DNA from: Litomosoides sigmodontis
Taxonomy: Eukaryota > Nematoda > Chromadorea > Rhabditida > Onchocercidae
Direction of reading: 5' to 3'
NCBI GenBank assembly: GCA_963070105.1
Contig: OY718808.1
Span: forward strand, 7,484,898-7,548,897
DNA length: 64,000 nt
Shown here: positions 26,155-38,761 of the stretch, in pieces
Layout of the letters: every line of letters starts with the position of its first letter
Position numbering within the stretch: the first letter of the stretch is position 1
Notes under the pieces: model-generated
What the model was told of the DNA's origin: nothing
Databases searched by the model: none
The model's input: the letters and a program-made list of their open reading frames with translations, nothing else
Program-made: the position numbers and the translations under genes

Positions 26155-29100
26155 TTATTCAGCAACTTCAGTGGCTTTTTGATCAGCAGAACACACTTCG
26201 ACCGTGCGCGATGCTGGATAATACACATAAAAATTAAGATCAGTGCGAGCAAATGAGCCTGGATTAACGAACATCGTATTTTCCAATTGGTAATGGAAAT
26301 GTTCAAATTTGTCCGCAATGACAACGAGATCCGGTAAGGGGTATAATGTCAGATAGCTATCCATTTGCCAAATAACAGGTGATATATGTAAAGGTAGTGG
26401 CGATAAGTGTCCAACGGAAGCAATTGTATAACAGAACTGCAACATGACCATTTTTAAAAGTTGGAGGAAAAATGAAACAAAGATTAACGAAATCTTCTTG
26501 CTTGTTTTAAAAAGAAAACAAAGATTGGAAAAAGAGAAAATTTAACATGTTCTGGAATATCGGCAGTAGTCGACGGCATGTGAATACTATTCCTGCACAT
26601 TTTTTCGACCAAATCGTGACGCATGATAACAATTTCATGATTGGTATATTGTATACGGCATGGATTTGATGCAAACGAACAATTCGGTACATCTCTCATC
26701 AGTTCGAAAAGTTGAAATGGTAACGGCGGCCTACAGACAAAGACTTAAAATATGCTAAACCATACTAAGAGATGGCACAACAGCTTGAGTGTAATTTTAG
26801 AAATATATAAAAATTAAAAAAAAATGCACGTCAAAAACCACAGTAATACTGTTAGTTTACGCGGACGTAACATATCGAATGGTTCTCAGCTCAGTTTTTG
26901 CTGAAGTCACAAAAAATGTTTCAGCAGTATATATGATTTATAAAATATTACTTGCATTTAAAAACGGATAACTCATTGAATGGTAAATAATAAAGATAGT
27001 GCAAACATATATTGACTATATGTGCCTTCAAAACAAATTTTACAAATACCGTGGAAGTACAGAATTCAGCGATGGATCATCTGGACCAGGAATGAATATA
27101 AAGTGAACATTACGATCAGCAAAAATATCCTTTCGCAAAATAAGTGCCAAACGCCGAAATCCATTTGAAATTAGAATTATTCAAAAGTGCAACTAATGAT
27201 AAAAAAATTACACTCATATTTACACTTACATAAGATAATGGATTCTTGGTTGCGAGATAATTGAATGATTTAAAAAAGTAAAAATAATTGAAGTTTGTCA
27301 TATGCTACGTTCTATTTTGTTGTTCTACAAAATGCTTAACGAGATTGTACGGAAAACAAACCATAAATGCGATCATATGCATCAGTTGTACCTACTTGAG
27401 AACAGAAATTGCCACACATGACAAATACTAGCAACTGTGAATCTGTGAAGGCAAATATAAGCTCGTGGATTGCATTCAGTATCTAAAAAAGTAAGTTTCA
27501 AGAAAAAATGTACTGGCCATGCTTTAAAAAACTGAATTTTTTTCTCAGTTCACTGAAAAAACATATGAATTGTTAGGCAGAAATGGAGTATCGCATCGCT
27601 ATTAAATTATTGAAATCCGATCCACTTACGTATTGTCCTACGTTACTAGAAGCAATTGCTCAATGCCAAGAAAATATAATTCATGTTTTAGAAAGCATAC
27701 ACAAGCCCTCGCAACACTGTCAAAATTGCAAATTTTGAGGTGAAAATAAAGATAAAATAGTTTGAGTGAAATACCAAAAAATTAAAAATTGAAGGCACTA
27801 GAGATTTAAAACAGTTTACAAAATTTATTTATACACTCAAGATTTACTTACAAAATAGTTGAATTTGTTGTGCTTCAACCAACGTCTTTTAAAAGAGAGA
27901 AGGACTTAACCCTGGAATCATCGAGCCATACATCTGACATAAGGATGAACCTTGTTTTATCATTCCGTTCGCATAGTGTTCGAAGTCGAATTTGTGATCC
28001 ACACGCGATTGTACCTTCACCACCAAACCAGTTTGTTACTCCAAAGAAGTTCCTTGTAATTTTGGCACTTTCAATTGGTGCAAGACCAACAGCACTAACT
28101 TGAAATACACCACCAACATACCGACCCTCCAACATCATTATACAGCCATCTGTGAAAAGGCCTTTGTGGAAGGTCGCTTCCTTAAGATCAACTTCTATAA
28201 CACCTGCAAAGTTTGATACGATCCTTCATTCCACTGCCTTAGCCTCTTGGTCACAACAACTGAATCAACACATGGAACTAATCGTCTCGGTCAAATGAAT
28301 GTCTTTAAGTTGGAGATTTTTAAGGTAATTAAAAAAAATGTTTGATCTCACCTGTAAGATCTTCGATTTCATAAACACTAGGGCTCCTTTGAGTTAACAT
28401 CCCTATTAATACCGAACTGCTTGCTTTTTCTGGAGCGCCCAATAAAGCTTCTATGGAGCACAACTGATAATGTTCAAACGCAGAACTTCGTAATGCACGC
28501 TAAAATGAAATAGAATTCACTCAACTAGTCAATAATATTCATACATTTAGAAGTCAAAAACTGTTACTTATCAAGCTGCTATACCAAAAGAATAGCACTT
28601 AACAAACCTTCCTACATCAAAAGGTTAAGAACTGATTCCGAAGGATTAAAAACCCATTAACCTGCACAACAAGTTTCAAACGTTCCCTGTATAAATTCTT
28701 CGCATCGCTACTTTGGCCTATGGTGGACGCTTGACCATCTACTACGACCAATGCTTTACGCTGCTCATCATACCGCAAGCGAGGAACAGTGAATAAATCA
28801 ATTACATGAATTAATGATTCCCTGCAGCAGGGACTAGTTTTATTTAGCTCAATAACAAGAGGTTTACTAAAAGTGTTAGAGTACCAACTACTTGAAATCG
28901 TGATTTTCCGCAGTGAGTTAAAACAAAATCAATTTTGAAACAAAATGAACTATATAATTTCCTGCTGACTCAATGAATTAAACGAACTATACTTTTCAGT
29001 AGTAATTTTATGCATCTACTTTAGCACTCTAGCGTTGGAGGCAGTATGACATACATAACATAAAGCCCGGTAAATAAACTATGTTAATTTCATTATTAAA

Positions 29101-29893
29101 GAGAGGTGGATATCGTTAGTTGTTTGTTTTTATTTCTTACTTGCTCTTGCAAATTTGTCTTATTCCTACGAGAAATAAATTACACATCACAGCAATTCTG
29201 CACATTGCAAACACGATACAGATTAATCTCAAGAGAAAACTAACTGTTTTGACGAACTGTTACTGACACACTCCGTGACAGCCGATTTGAATTCACTAAA
29301 CGAAATTACTGGCCCACTTGCTGAAATTTATAACTGTAGAATATTAAAATTTTTTCTTCTAATTTACTCCTCAAATATATTCGCATAACTCTTGTTCAAT
29401 ATATACATATCTACAAATCGCTTTGAAAATACCTGAACACTTCCTTGGAATCAACAACTTATCAGTTCGCTTTGACAATGGATTCTAAGTTATATGATCG
29501 CCCAATTTAAGCCGCATAAATTTAAAGAAAAGCAAATGTCAAATAAATGGCATGGACACTGGAGACATACCCTTCTGCTTCAACAACATGGCAATGACTT
29601 TATTTGTCCACCGAATCTGTTCTTCACCCCCCAATTCCACCAGAATTTGGACAGCATATTCCACAGCCTCCCTGCAACGTAAGCATTAAAAGGAAAGCAT
29701 ACAGGAATCATGTAAAAATAACGGCAGACAGAAAGCGAATTTCCAGAAAAACTAGTAACATAACAATAAAGGATGTGAGTTGGGAATAAACTCCAACAAA
29801 GAGAAACGCCTACTTGCTTATTGTCAGTGCACGCATCTGAAACGCTTTGCGAACTTGTTTCCTCAATTTCTCCACATCCGAATCAATTGGCAT
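26155..29893 (-). CDS. POLE2: DNA polymerase epsilon subunit 2
   Basis: Ten exons (29814-29893, 29571-29671, 29245-29320, 28662-28821, 28352-28499, 27911-28203, 27351-27482, 27050-27129, 26547-26730, 26155-26436) join with consistent phases to 511 residues, close to the 527 of the human protein. The order of conserved segments matches the B-subunit of replicative polymerases: an N-terminal helical part, an OB-fold region (GMLTQRSPSVYEIEDL), then the inactive phosphoesterase domain with FILMSDVWLDDSR, FVMCGNFCS, FIFIPGPDDP, NPCRIQYTN and HLSPLPLHISPV, and near the end VNPGSF. By family it is the structural subunit holding the epsilon holoenzyme together in leading-strand replication. The start at 29893 gives MPIDSDVEKLRKQVRKAF, which aligns with the human N terminus. 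Exon 7 ends at a GTACAA donor, chosen because it keeps phase and homology. Confidence 0.95.
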
Positions 29894-30414
29894 GACCAAG
29901 CAATGAGATAAGCTTTATTTTCGCAAAATATAAGCTCAAATTGATGTGTCTGATTCTGCAATATTGCTAATCAGGAAATGACAGTGGAAACCGAACGAAA
30001 ACTTGAGTAACAAGACATTAATATACATCAGTCTCAGTGGCATCAGAGGCAGAGCGAAACAAACATTCACAATTAAGCAAGAAACAAATTTTATCTATGC
30101 TTTGGGAATCGTTTTCTCGTCGCACCAAATACTACGCACCGATTTTCAAGAATGAATACAGTTTTCCTTCAGAAACTGCCAAATTCTGCATGCTTTCAAC
30201 TTAATACATAGTAATTTATCAATTCGTAAACAAAATCATGAACATAGCAGTTAAGCAACTGAAACAGCAAAACAGATTAGAAAATGATTTTTCGCTTCAT
30301 ATAATCAGAACTTGGACCTCCAATAATTTCTTCAATGCTCTGTCAGACCTGGTTACAACACTCGAAGCACAAAAAACATATTATTTCCAAAATAGCTAAA
30401 AAAACAGTAAACTA
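29894..30414. other. Intergenic between POLE2 and SNRPC
   Basis: 521 bp separating the POLE2 start from the SNRPC stop on the same strand. It should contain the POLE2 5' UTR and the SNRPC 3' UTR. No gene seen. Confidence 0.6.
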
Positions 30415-31469
30415 TTATCGAATTTCGCGGCGCGGTCCAGTCGGCATCATGAACGGTGGCCTCATCATCATCGGTGGTCCCATCGGAGCACCCATTGGTG
30501 GATAAGGGAATGGCATGGGACCTCGAACTGGTGGACCGCCAACTGGTGCCATAATCGGCGGTCTTGGTCCACCCACCGCCTATAAATTTGATATGGGCAG
30601 CTACACAGTAGTTATTAAATGCGGAATCTTGTGTGAAAAATAATTATGTTAAGGGAATAATTATGTTTAGGGAAAAGCAGGAAAATCAATAAAGTAGAAT
30701 GAACACTAGAATAATTGACTGAATAAAACTAAATACTCTAAGTATTCGTAAAACAGGATCACTTAAGTTAATTTAAGGTCTCCAGTAAATCACATAACAA
30801 TGAATACAAAGGAAAATCTATTTGCTAATAAAAAATTCGTTCCCAAAAAATTTTCGCCTTTAACTTTTTGAAAAAAATATAATAAGCTTCAGTACGTTTC
30901 ATAAATTACTAATAGACTTTGAAAAAAACAGTCATTGTAAAGGCAGGAAATAATGATATTAACTCATGTATAATCATATCTTTTGCACACACAAGTGATT
31001 CCAATTTCGGAAACAAAACAAAGTATTGAAACTCAAAATTCATAGGAAAATACCATAGGCATTCGCGGGACAGCTCCTTGACTACTACCCATACGTCCTT
31101 GCGTAAACGCGCGCGCAGTAGCATCCACCAATTTCTGCGCCTGTTCCTCCATCCACTTTTGATAGAACATTCGTACATTTTCCTGAAATGATCCCGTGGT
31201 GTTACGGATTAAGGATTTCTACTGTATCTAAAACGGAGATTTTGGAAACCATTATAGATGTAAACCTGCACGACTATCCGAAATCTCCCTTTATAAAAGC
31301 CTTATAAAACATATAAAACAGTTTCATTGTATTAACAATCAAATTCTCATCGCAAATAATAATAATTCAAACTAACCTTATGCTTCCGTCCACCATTATG
31401 TGTTTTCCGAACAGATGGTGAGTCATGCGTCAAGAAGGTGTCACAATAATCACAATAATACTTCGGCAT
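30415..31469 (-). CDS. SNRPC: U1 small nuclear ribonucleoprotein C
   Basis: Three exons (31377-31469, 31054-31182, 30415-30579) encode 128 residues. The first 31 residues are the U1-C zinc finger: [17 protein letters not shown] with C6, C9, H24 and H30 as ligands, ending GGRKHK. Exon 2 continues with [19 protein letters not shown], the helix that follows the finger in all U1-C proteins. The C terminus is a Pro/Gly/Met-rich tail ending GPRREIR. By family it is a component of the U1 snRNP that stabilises pairing of U1 snRNA with 5' splice sites. The protein is somewhat shorter than human U1-C (159), with the loss in the tail. All phases are zero at both junctions, so the model is simple and firm. 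Confidence 0.97.
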
Positions 31470-32837
31470 CTCCCTAAACAAAACGATGGGTTAGTATGTA
31501 TTTAGTCACCCTTCGACAAGCACCTTTCAGGTTCCATTACTTACATCACGCGCTAATATAACATTTTCCTCAAATAGTTAAAATAAATGTTCGGCCTTCA
31601 TCTTTTTAAATACATCAACTATACTACGATAACTACCATGAGAAAAAACTTCGGAGAAAATTCTACGAAATATTCCAAATTCGAAAGGCCCCTTGAGCAC
31701 TATCATTATAATTTGTGTAAAGATTGAAGTGAATAAAGCAAAGTAAGCAAAAAAATACCGCACTTGCAAATCACAGATTGAAATTAACCACAGAAACGTC
31801 TCAAGACTGAAAGCACTGAATTGAACTTTGAAGAAATGACGATGAAAACCGACCCCGGTACGAAAATAGCTTCGTCTCACACCATAACTTAGCTGTACAG
31901 TTTGCAAGTGGCAGGTAGAGTTGGCCAGAATTGTTGAATAAAAAAAATGGAAATTGTAAAAGAAAAGTATTCATTATGCTGGATAATACTACTGCGGTAT
32001 TCTTTCATGGTAAAAACCATAAAATTAAGCAGAATTTGAACAGCAATAAGAAATTTTTTGAGGGTTAAACAGAAGGATAGATATCTATCGAGACGCCAGC
32101 ACCAGGCCGTTAACACTTGAGTATGTTCATATAAGGCGTTTGGAACTTAAATTACTCAACTATCCATTATAAGAAACATTCCTAACTGTTACTGATGATA
32201 TTCATCTTAGAATGAAGTGGTGATATCTCATTATTTTACTGAGGATATTCATCTTTCCGATTCAGAATAATCGTTGTATCAGAAATGAGCTTCTCAATAC
32301 GTCGTCATCTGCTCTTCCCATACCATTAACCTGTCAAATGAAAGCAGCTCATTGCAAGTAGAATTGGACTAGAACGAAGTTAGGGTAATTAGTGTTTGAA
32401 TATTCAATTGCAGTATTTATGTATTGTATGAAAGAGAGGACGACTCTTCAGGTATTCTGCACTACAAATCACAATTCTTTGATCTTCTTAACACATCTAA
32501 TAATAGTGAAACATCAAGCAAAAAGCAAAACGACTGGGTAATTATCATCTTAATTTGAAATTTCGGTATTTCAACGCCTGAATTTTAAATCTTACTAGCA
32601 GAGCAATTAACCCTAAAAGTAAGTGGATGAGTGAACACGACCTCCATTCATCTAGTCTTCTTGATAATTCGATCAAGCTACATTCTAAAAGCTTTTAATT
32701 TCATTTTACAATTTAATTTCAGAAAATAGTAATTAATTAGCAAAATCTGATGACACCTCTAATACCGTGTCGCACTTTTATGAATTGGAAACAGTAATTG
32801 GAAGAATATGATTAGAGCGAGCAATTTCTGAAAGTAT
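31470..32837. other. Intergenic, nothing recognised
   Basis: Two overlapping minus-strand open frames (31578-31907 and 31889-32116) lack recognisable motifs and usable splice context; I treat them as chance. Confidence 0.5.
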
Positions 32838-35588
32838 CTAAGATAGTGCTTCAGCGAAACCAATACGATTCTTTCCAAAATCATAGATGTTGCAGTAGGA
32901 ACGAATGAAGACATCACCAAGAGTCCATAATGTACTGAATCCGACACCGAAATTCTCCACTGCAGCAAAAATACATATTGGATGTTTGAGAGTATCGGTA
33001 TACTGCAATAGACTGATAATTAATTGATAATTAATAATTAATTGGATAATTAGGAGCTTGCAAAGCACATGCTACATAACATGATGATCGACGTAGATGA
33101 ATGCTATCGATTAGCTTTCTGTGACATGCCAAAAAGAGACTGGAAAGATTCGTTTTTCATGATATAAATCACTGATTGAAATTGATCTAATGAAATTAAC
33201 AGTTATTAAGCTACCATTTGAATATATTGAAGAGGCGATATTGAGTAGTAAATGCTGCCTATATTAATTTGAATATCAGGACCAGTATATCGCATCGTAC
33301 AATCGATCAGGTAAGCTTCATATTGGAATGAATACGTAGCGTTGATGCTTTTGACGATTGATCTCATGAGAAACAGCGGTATTTGAAGGAATGATGTTGC
33401 AGAATCGGAGATTGCTTGTTGCCAGCTACTGCTCTTGTATGTGTGAACTTTCACACTACACAATAATATAAATTTTAGATTAAAATCTAAAATAATTAAA
33501 GCATTTCTGGTGAATCAGCGAGAGAAAATTTTGAATTAGTGCTAAAACGATAAGTGCAAGGAATGAGAAGAAGTCGTAAATTGACGGAACTCTCCGGAAT
33601 TTCTTTTTCGCCTTTTGATTGCGTTTGATTTTGATGGAAAAAAGAAAAAGTGTTGAAGTGCATAAAGACTGCCAACGTCTTACTGACCCTTGTATGGTGA
33701 ATTGCCAAAAAGTCCGTGAGGTTACCTCCACCCAGTTGACCTCTTCCTTACAGCACTTCAAGTCAAAACCACCGAACGTAATTGCACCTCCGTCAACTTC
33801 TTCCACTGTTGCTTCTGAATGTCTGCAACTTGCTAATATTCAAATAAATTAAATCACAATCATATGCATGCACGGTTCTATTTTAACAACTTTAAAAATC
33901 TATTGATAATTCATCTCATCCTCATATTATGCATCATAAAACCTTCTGATATATCTCATGCAATGTATTTAACACTTTAAAAAACTTAATAAATTTTACA
34001 TTACTTCTTATAGCTCTTCCGATTAGTCTCTACAACAATGTCTTTTTTTTTTTAAATAACTCTCATTCAAGGAAATACCGAGACATGTAAATTGTTATTA
34101 TTGGAAAATCCAATTTGCTAATTATATTTTGCATCGATGTGTTTCCATGAAATGACGAAAGAGCTGGCCAGGCAAGGCCCATTGCACCGTCAATTGGAAG
34201 ATTACCGAAGGTAGGAGCAATACGATTTGCCAGGCCGAACATTTGCTTCTTAATTGTGAAATCAGCAAACTACAAATATTCTTAAACATAATTAATTAAT
34301 TTGATAAAAAATGTAGGAATTAAAAAAGATTCGAAAAAAAATGGCAAATAAAGGAATGGGCTAATTGCCCAATACCAGCTATAACTTGTGGTATCAATCG
34401 CAGTAATATTCCTGTCATGCAGGTAGAAAGACAATTAAACTAATATGCGAATAGGCCTCTTATTTTTACTTATTTTGGTGTCAAGAGAATTAAATTACCT
34501 GAAATTTGATTAAGCGGGTGGTACTTTCGGTACGAATATCATAAAAGCTCATAAGTATGGTTCAGTTCGTTTTAAAAACTTCAAATCTAGCAATGAATTA
34601 AAAACTTACTGAAAGTTGATCAGTCCCAAGTGCACCCATTACATAGCCTAATTCATAATTTATTGAAAAGTTTTGATCATAAGGTGAGTAGGTTGAGGAT
34701 ACACTGCAAGAATTATTGTTACAAAAAAATATGCAAATATTTGATAAGCACCTAGGTAATTTCAAAGCAGTAGTGAAAACCTTGGATCAAATCGATTTTT
34801 CATATAGATACTTCCATAGCCTATGCATGAATTGCTGTTGCAATCGGTTGAAACAACCCATAAATCTGAACTTCCTGTATCCGGAACGACCTTGAAGTGC
34901 TGTGCTTAAAAAATGGGTTAGTTTACGAGATTTCAGGTAACGTCTATCCTGTTTACAACTCTAACCTATAGCTATTTATAGCACAGTGAATTGTGATCAT
35001 TTGTATCAGAAAAGCTGAAATTAAGAGCTTTCTAATTGCAATTTTCTAGGCGGCAATATGATATGTTTGAAATAAATTTTTAAGTAAATTAGAAATGTAT
35101 ACGCTTCTCGCTGGATTTTTGTGCCTAAAAAAAAAAAATAATGAGTGAAAGGAAGTGGAAATGAATGTACGTGGTGATCCGATTGTGATATTGATCGCAT
35201 AGATCATATCCATATATTCAAAAAATTCAGCTCTTCCGATTTGCCTCAGCAACGGTTGTTGGGTCATTCGATTATATCCCTCTACTTTCCCTGTCCTATC
35301 AATACAAAATGCTAAATCGCATAAAATATTGAAAAATTCTTATAAATTTTTTTTACAGGAATTACATTCTTGTTTCTTCTTCCTCATCCATTGAATGAAA
35401 TGAAATGAAAGTACTAAATTATCGTTTCTTAATTAATTATTAACTTTTGAATTAAATAACTAATTTCAAAAGTACCATAAGAGATGTTGACGTACAGACC
35501 CGGTTTTCATTAGAGTGACACGATGTGGAGCTGCGTGAGCTGTGAACAACACGTGGCAAAAAACGATCGAAACTATTGTAACTTTCAT
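32838..35588 (-). CDS. Secreted pepsin-like aspartic protease (family A1), variant active site
   Basis: Eight exons (35500-35588, 35171-35295, 34781-34904, 34610-34703, 34079-34269, 33688-33822, 33215-33455, 32838-33002) join to 387 residues. Residues 1-20 are a signal peptide ([20 protein letters not shown]). The mature part has [14 protein letters not shown], the first catalytic motif DTGSSDLWV (D80), a flap tyrosine at 129 in [31 protein letters not shown] and the C-terminal LGDVFIRSY. The second catalytic segment reads AISDSATSF: Asp270 is present but the glycine expected at 272 is alanine. The flap also departs from the usual YGTGS. The fold is therefore complete, but activity is uncertain. 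A separate open stretch at 34501-34550 was left out because joining without it restores phase and homology (TDQLS to FADFTIKKQ). It is not close enough to any one family member for me to name it. Confidence 0.92.
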
Positions 35589-37096
35589 TGTCTAAAGTAA
35601 TAATAACATTGAGCTACATGAATACAATGAGAATTTCACGATAACGCGAGGAATGTACGGTAATTGATGTTAGCGATATGGAAATGAAATAATAAAAATA
35701 AAAATGCAAACTTTATCAGTTCAGTGATAAAATGTTTTCCATACCATCGAGTATACGTATATATTCATGTAAACATGCATGATTACCATAAAAATCAGTT
35801 GATAAGCAAATGACAGTTTTCATGTGCAATTATTAAATTTCACAACGTTAGGAATTAATTTAAAATTCATTGCTGAAATTTCAAAACTAATCAATTTACA
35901 CTATCAAATTATACGTGCATGATTTTTTGAGAAATAGTTGGCATTAAAGTGATTAAATTAGAGGTATGTAATGATTGCAATAAATGATTGAAACAGTTAA
36001 ATTTACTTCTGCAGTTAGTTTTTATTAGCTTGATAAGGCGCAGGCATCTCAGCTTATCACTTGTGATGATGCTAGGACTTCATTTCACGTATGCGTCATT
36101 TTTGACAAAGAGAATTGACCGCATATTGCTGACAGGATGATTAAATTACATGTAGCTTATCAATCTATCAACTTGGGCACAGTTTTGCAAAACATATACC
36201 ACAAAGAATTATAATTATTAGCTATTTCTTCTCTCATTAGTTTCGATGAGCATACCACTCCATTTATTATCTCATCTTCACAGATAAGGCAAGCATAATT
36301 TAAATTGATCTTATAGTAATTAACTACAAACTGTGAATGAATTAAAAGTAAAAAAAACGAGAAGTAATACAGCCTACAATCGTTTATCGCAAACAAAAAG
36401 AGAACCTATCAGTGTTTGTCGAATGGTTATAGGTATAATTAATAATTATGCCATGCAAGTAGTATTTACTTTCATTTCGATTCTGATGGCTGTTAGCTGC
36501 TAAGTTGGATTTAAGGGTTTAACAACTTTAGAAATATCATGAGCTCTTCTGCAGGAAGAAAATGAAGTTTGTGATGCTTCCGACTGTTTTTTTTTCGAAG
36601 AATACCCGGCAAAATCTGTTGATATCCTGAGGCCTTAAATTCATTAATTTTCAGGAGTGATTATCTTCTCAATTCCATAAATGCTGTTATCCAAAGTTTA
36701 TTAATTCACAATTGAACATCTGTGGATCAACGAATATATGATAGTTCCATTCTGAATTATTTTTTCTAATACAGCAACAACAATTGAAGAATGGAAGTGG
36801 AAAAGAAATGAAATGAGGAACAACGATATCAAAATGATCAACGATATCTGGAGCATATTAAATCCAAATATAACTGCAACCAAGAAACCATCCGAGAAGT
36901 GCCGGAATCTTTTAATAGATTGAACGCACCACTTTAATTTGCACACATCATATGAACAGCATATAAACAACATCAAATATCATTTACAACATTTTACAAA
37001 TTTTTCAAAATTTAAAAAACTCATAGCTATCGGTAGAGTGTAAGAAATATTGCACGAAAAAGGTGTGAATCAGCGGTATAGTTAAAATTGTTTTTT
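35589..37096. other. Intergenic, one doubtful exon
   Basis: Space between the protease and the PTPS gene. A 63-bp minus-strand stretch at about 36260-36322 begins after a TTCACAG acceptor, ends at a GTATGC donor and encodes NYACLICEDEIINGV, which faintly recalls the start of a saposin-like domain. I found no partner exons. A hydrophobic frame at 36701-36976 also stands alone. Confidence 0.4.
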
Positions 37097-37835
37097 CTAT
37101 CCATGATATGTAACTGAGTTCTTCTCAGTTTCATGCAAAATCATTTTGTAAAGCAATTCGGGACTTTTTATTTTTGATTTCAGTTTATTCCACAAATAAA
37201 CAACCAAATTTTCTGTGGTACTTACATTATTTTTAAAATAAACGATATCCTTATCCAAATTCTTATGATCCACTTCATCCAATACCGTTTTCATTTCGTT
37301 TTTCAGATCAGCCAAATTATACACCTGCAAAAATTTTAGGACAATAAATAATAGAGTTGTAAAAAGTAAGGACATCTCTTTCAATGTTTTCAATACTTGG
37401 AAACCAATGGCACTATTTTTAATTTGGTGGGAATATTCAAGGAAGTTAAGAAAATCAAACTCGCCATAGCCAACACAAGTGATCGATCCTTCATTTTATT
37501 AAGTTCCGACAAAGAGAATAAGCGTACGGGAGCGAATTTCATTTCTATGAAAGACAGCACTATGCACTATAAGAAACGATATAAAAAAAAAATTGCAACG
37601 GCCAACTTCAAATCACTTTCACACCGCTCTACTTACGAAATTTACTATTTACCATTCCAGATTTTGGATCGATTGATCCTCGAAGTGTCACTTCCCAAAT
37701 ATAATTATGTCCATGGCCATTCAAATTGTTACATTTGCCATACAACAGTTCATTTTCAGTATCACTCAATGTCCCATTTTGCAAACGATGACTTGCCGAA
37801 AAAGTTTCACGACGTGTTAGCTCCACTAGACCCAT
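37097..37835 (-). CDS. PTS: 6-pyruvoyl-tetrahydropterin synthase
   Basis: Two exons (37653-37835 and 37097-37324) encode 136 residues, close to the usual 140-145. The enzyme converts 7,8-dihydroneopterin triphosphate to 6-pyruvoyl-tetrahydropterin in tetrahydrobiopterin synthesis, the cofactor of aromatic amino acid hydroxylases. The zinc ligands are visible as H16 (FSASHRL) and H41/H43 (NGHGHNY). The catalytic cysteine is C35 in YGKCNN, and the Asp-His pair of the catalytic site is D80/H81 in EVDHKNLD. The [14 protein letters not shown] helix and the closing [13 protein letters not shown] also match the family. Both sides of the single intron are in phase zero, and the joined sequence [11 protein letters not shown] reproduces the family motif. 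A complete, apparently active enzyme. Confidence 0.97.
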
Positions 37836-38761
37836 TCAAACCTGAATGAGAGATTCGTCAAAGAAAAAAACCCCCTTTGAGATACTTCTAATCGCACATT
37901 TTTATAATACATATCAGTACTACATGAATAAATCTATTACAAACTCCGGCCTGTTTATTACCAGAAATCACCAGTTGAACGAATTAGAATCGCTCTAATT
38001 TTTTTTCAATTTTTTCCATTAACATTTGCAAGATACTTTTCCTCAATCTTTTTAATCCTTTCTTTTTCAATCTTCGAGCCCTTAGTAAACCAGGGATTTT
38101 AGAATTTATAATTTCTAACTACAACATCTCTCCCAATCACATACATATAATGTTGCAAACATTTTAATGGATGTACTCTCGCAGTTTATGTGTGTATAAT
38201 CTTTCTTTTTTTTATTCAAATGGCAAAACAAAATTCGTTATAAGCAAGAATAATGGATTAAGTCAAACACTAATAAACTAAAACTGATATCTACGATATA
38301 AACAGAGCACAAAAACTATACGAGAATTAATTCCGGCTAAATTACGGAGATTGAGATGTTGAGCACATTGATCAGAATTTTAAACAACGACCAGTACTTA
38401 ATTTTTTCAGCAGACACTAACTTTTCTTGCATTATTGCATAAATCAACAATTTCAAACCAGAAAATAAATACCAGCAAATGTATACCTATGCAAAACTAG
38501 GCACTTGCTGATCTAAGCAATGCTTCCCTATATTAGATTGAAAGATTTAATTTCGTTAAACGATGAAGATTGAATGAACGAATTGACATAGGATAAAGCC
38601 TCATTTCATTTCAAACATTGTTTTTCTCTCGTTTGTCCTTTTGAAAATGAAGTAAATGAAAGACGTGAAGGAAGGACATGCAAAAATATTTCTTGCAAAA
38701 CACCAGTATATTACCATATGCAATTAAATCATATCTTTTTACGATTTACTTTTTTCTATTG
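37836..38761. other. Intergenic between PTS and LTN1
   Basis: 926 bp of A+T-rich DNA holding the LTN1 3' UTR and the PTS 5' flank; no gene seen. The words ATTCCGGCTAAAT at about 38331 also occur in the LTN1 intron hairpin. Confidence 0.6.

Noticed and set aside
27585..27735. Possible extra POLE2 exon
   Set aside because: It has acceptor and donor sites, but its frames contain stops and joining 27911 directly to 27482 gives a gap-free match to the human protein.
34498..34556. Possible extra exon in the aspartic protease ([16 protein letters not shown])
   Set aside because: Phase does not fit the upstream exon; skipping it restores the pepsin alignment exactly.
36160..36396. Saposin-like CxxC peptide (ACLICEDEI)
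   Set aside because: Only one 63-bp exon-like piece is visible, the cysteine pattern is incomplete and no neighbouring exons fit.
36701..36976. Hydrophobic 91-codon minus-strand frame
   Set aside because: Looks like a membrane protein but is T-rich by composition; no family resemblance or splice support.
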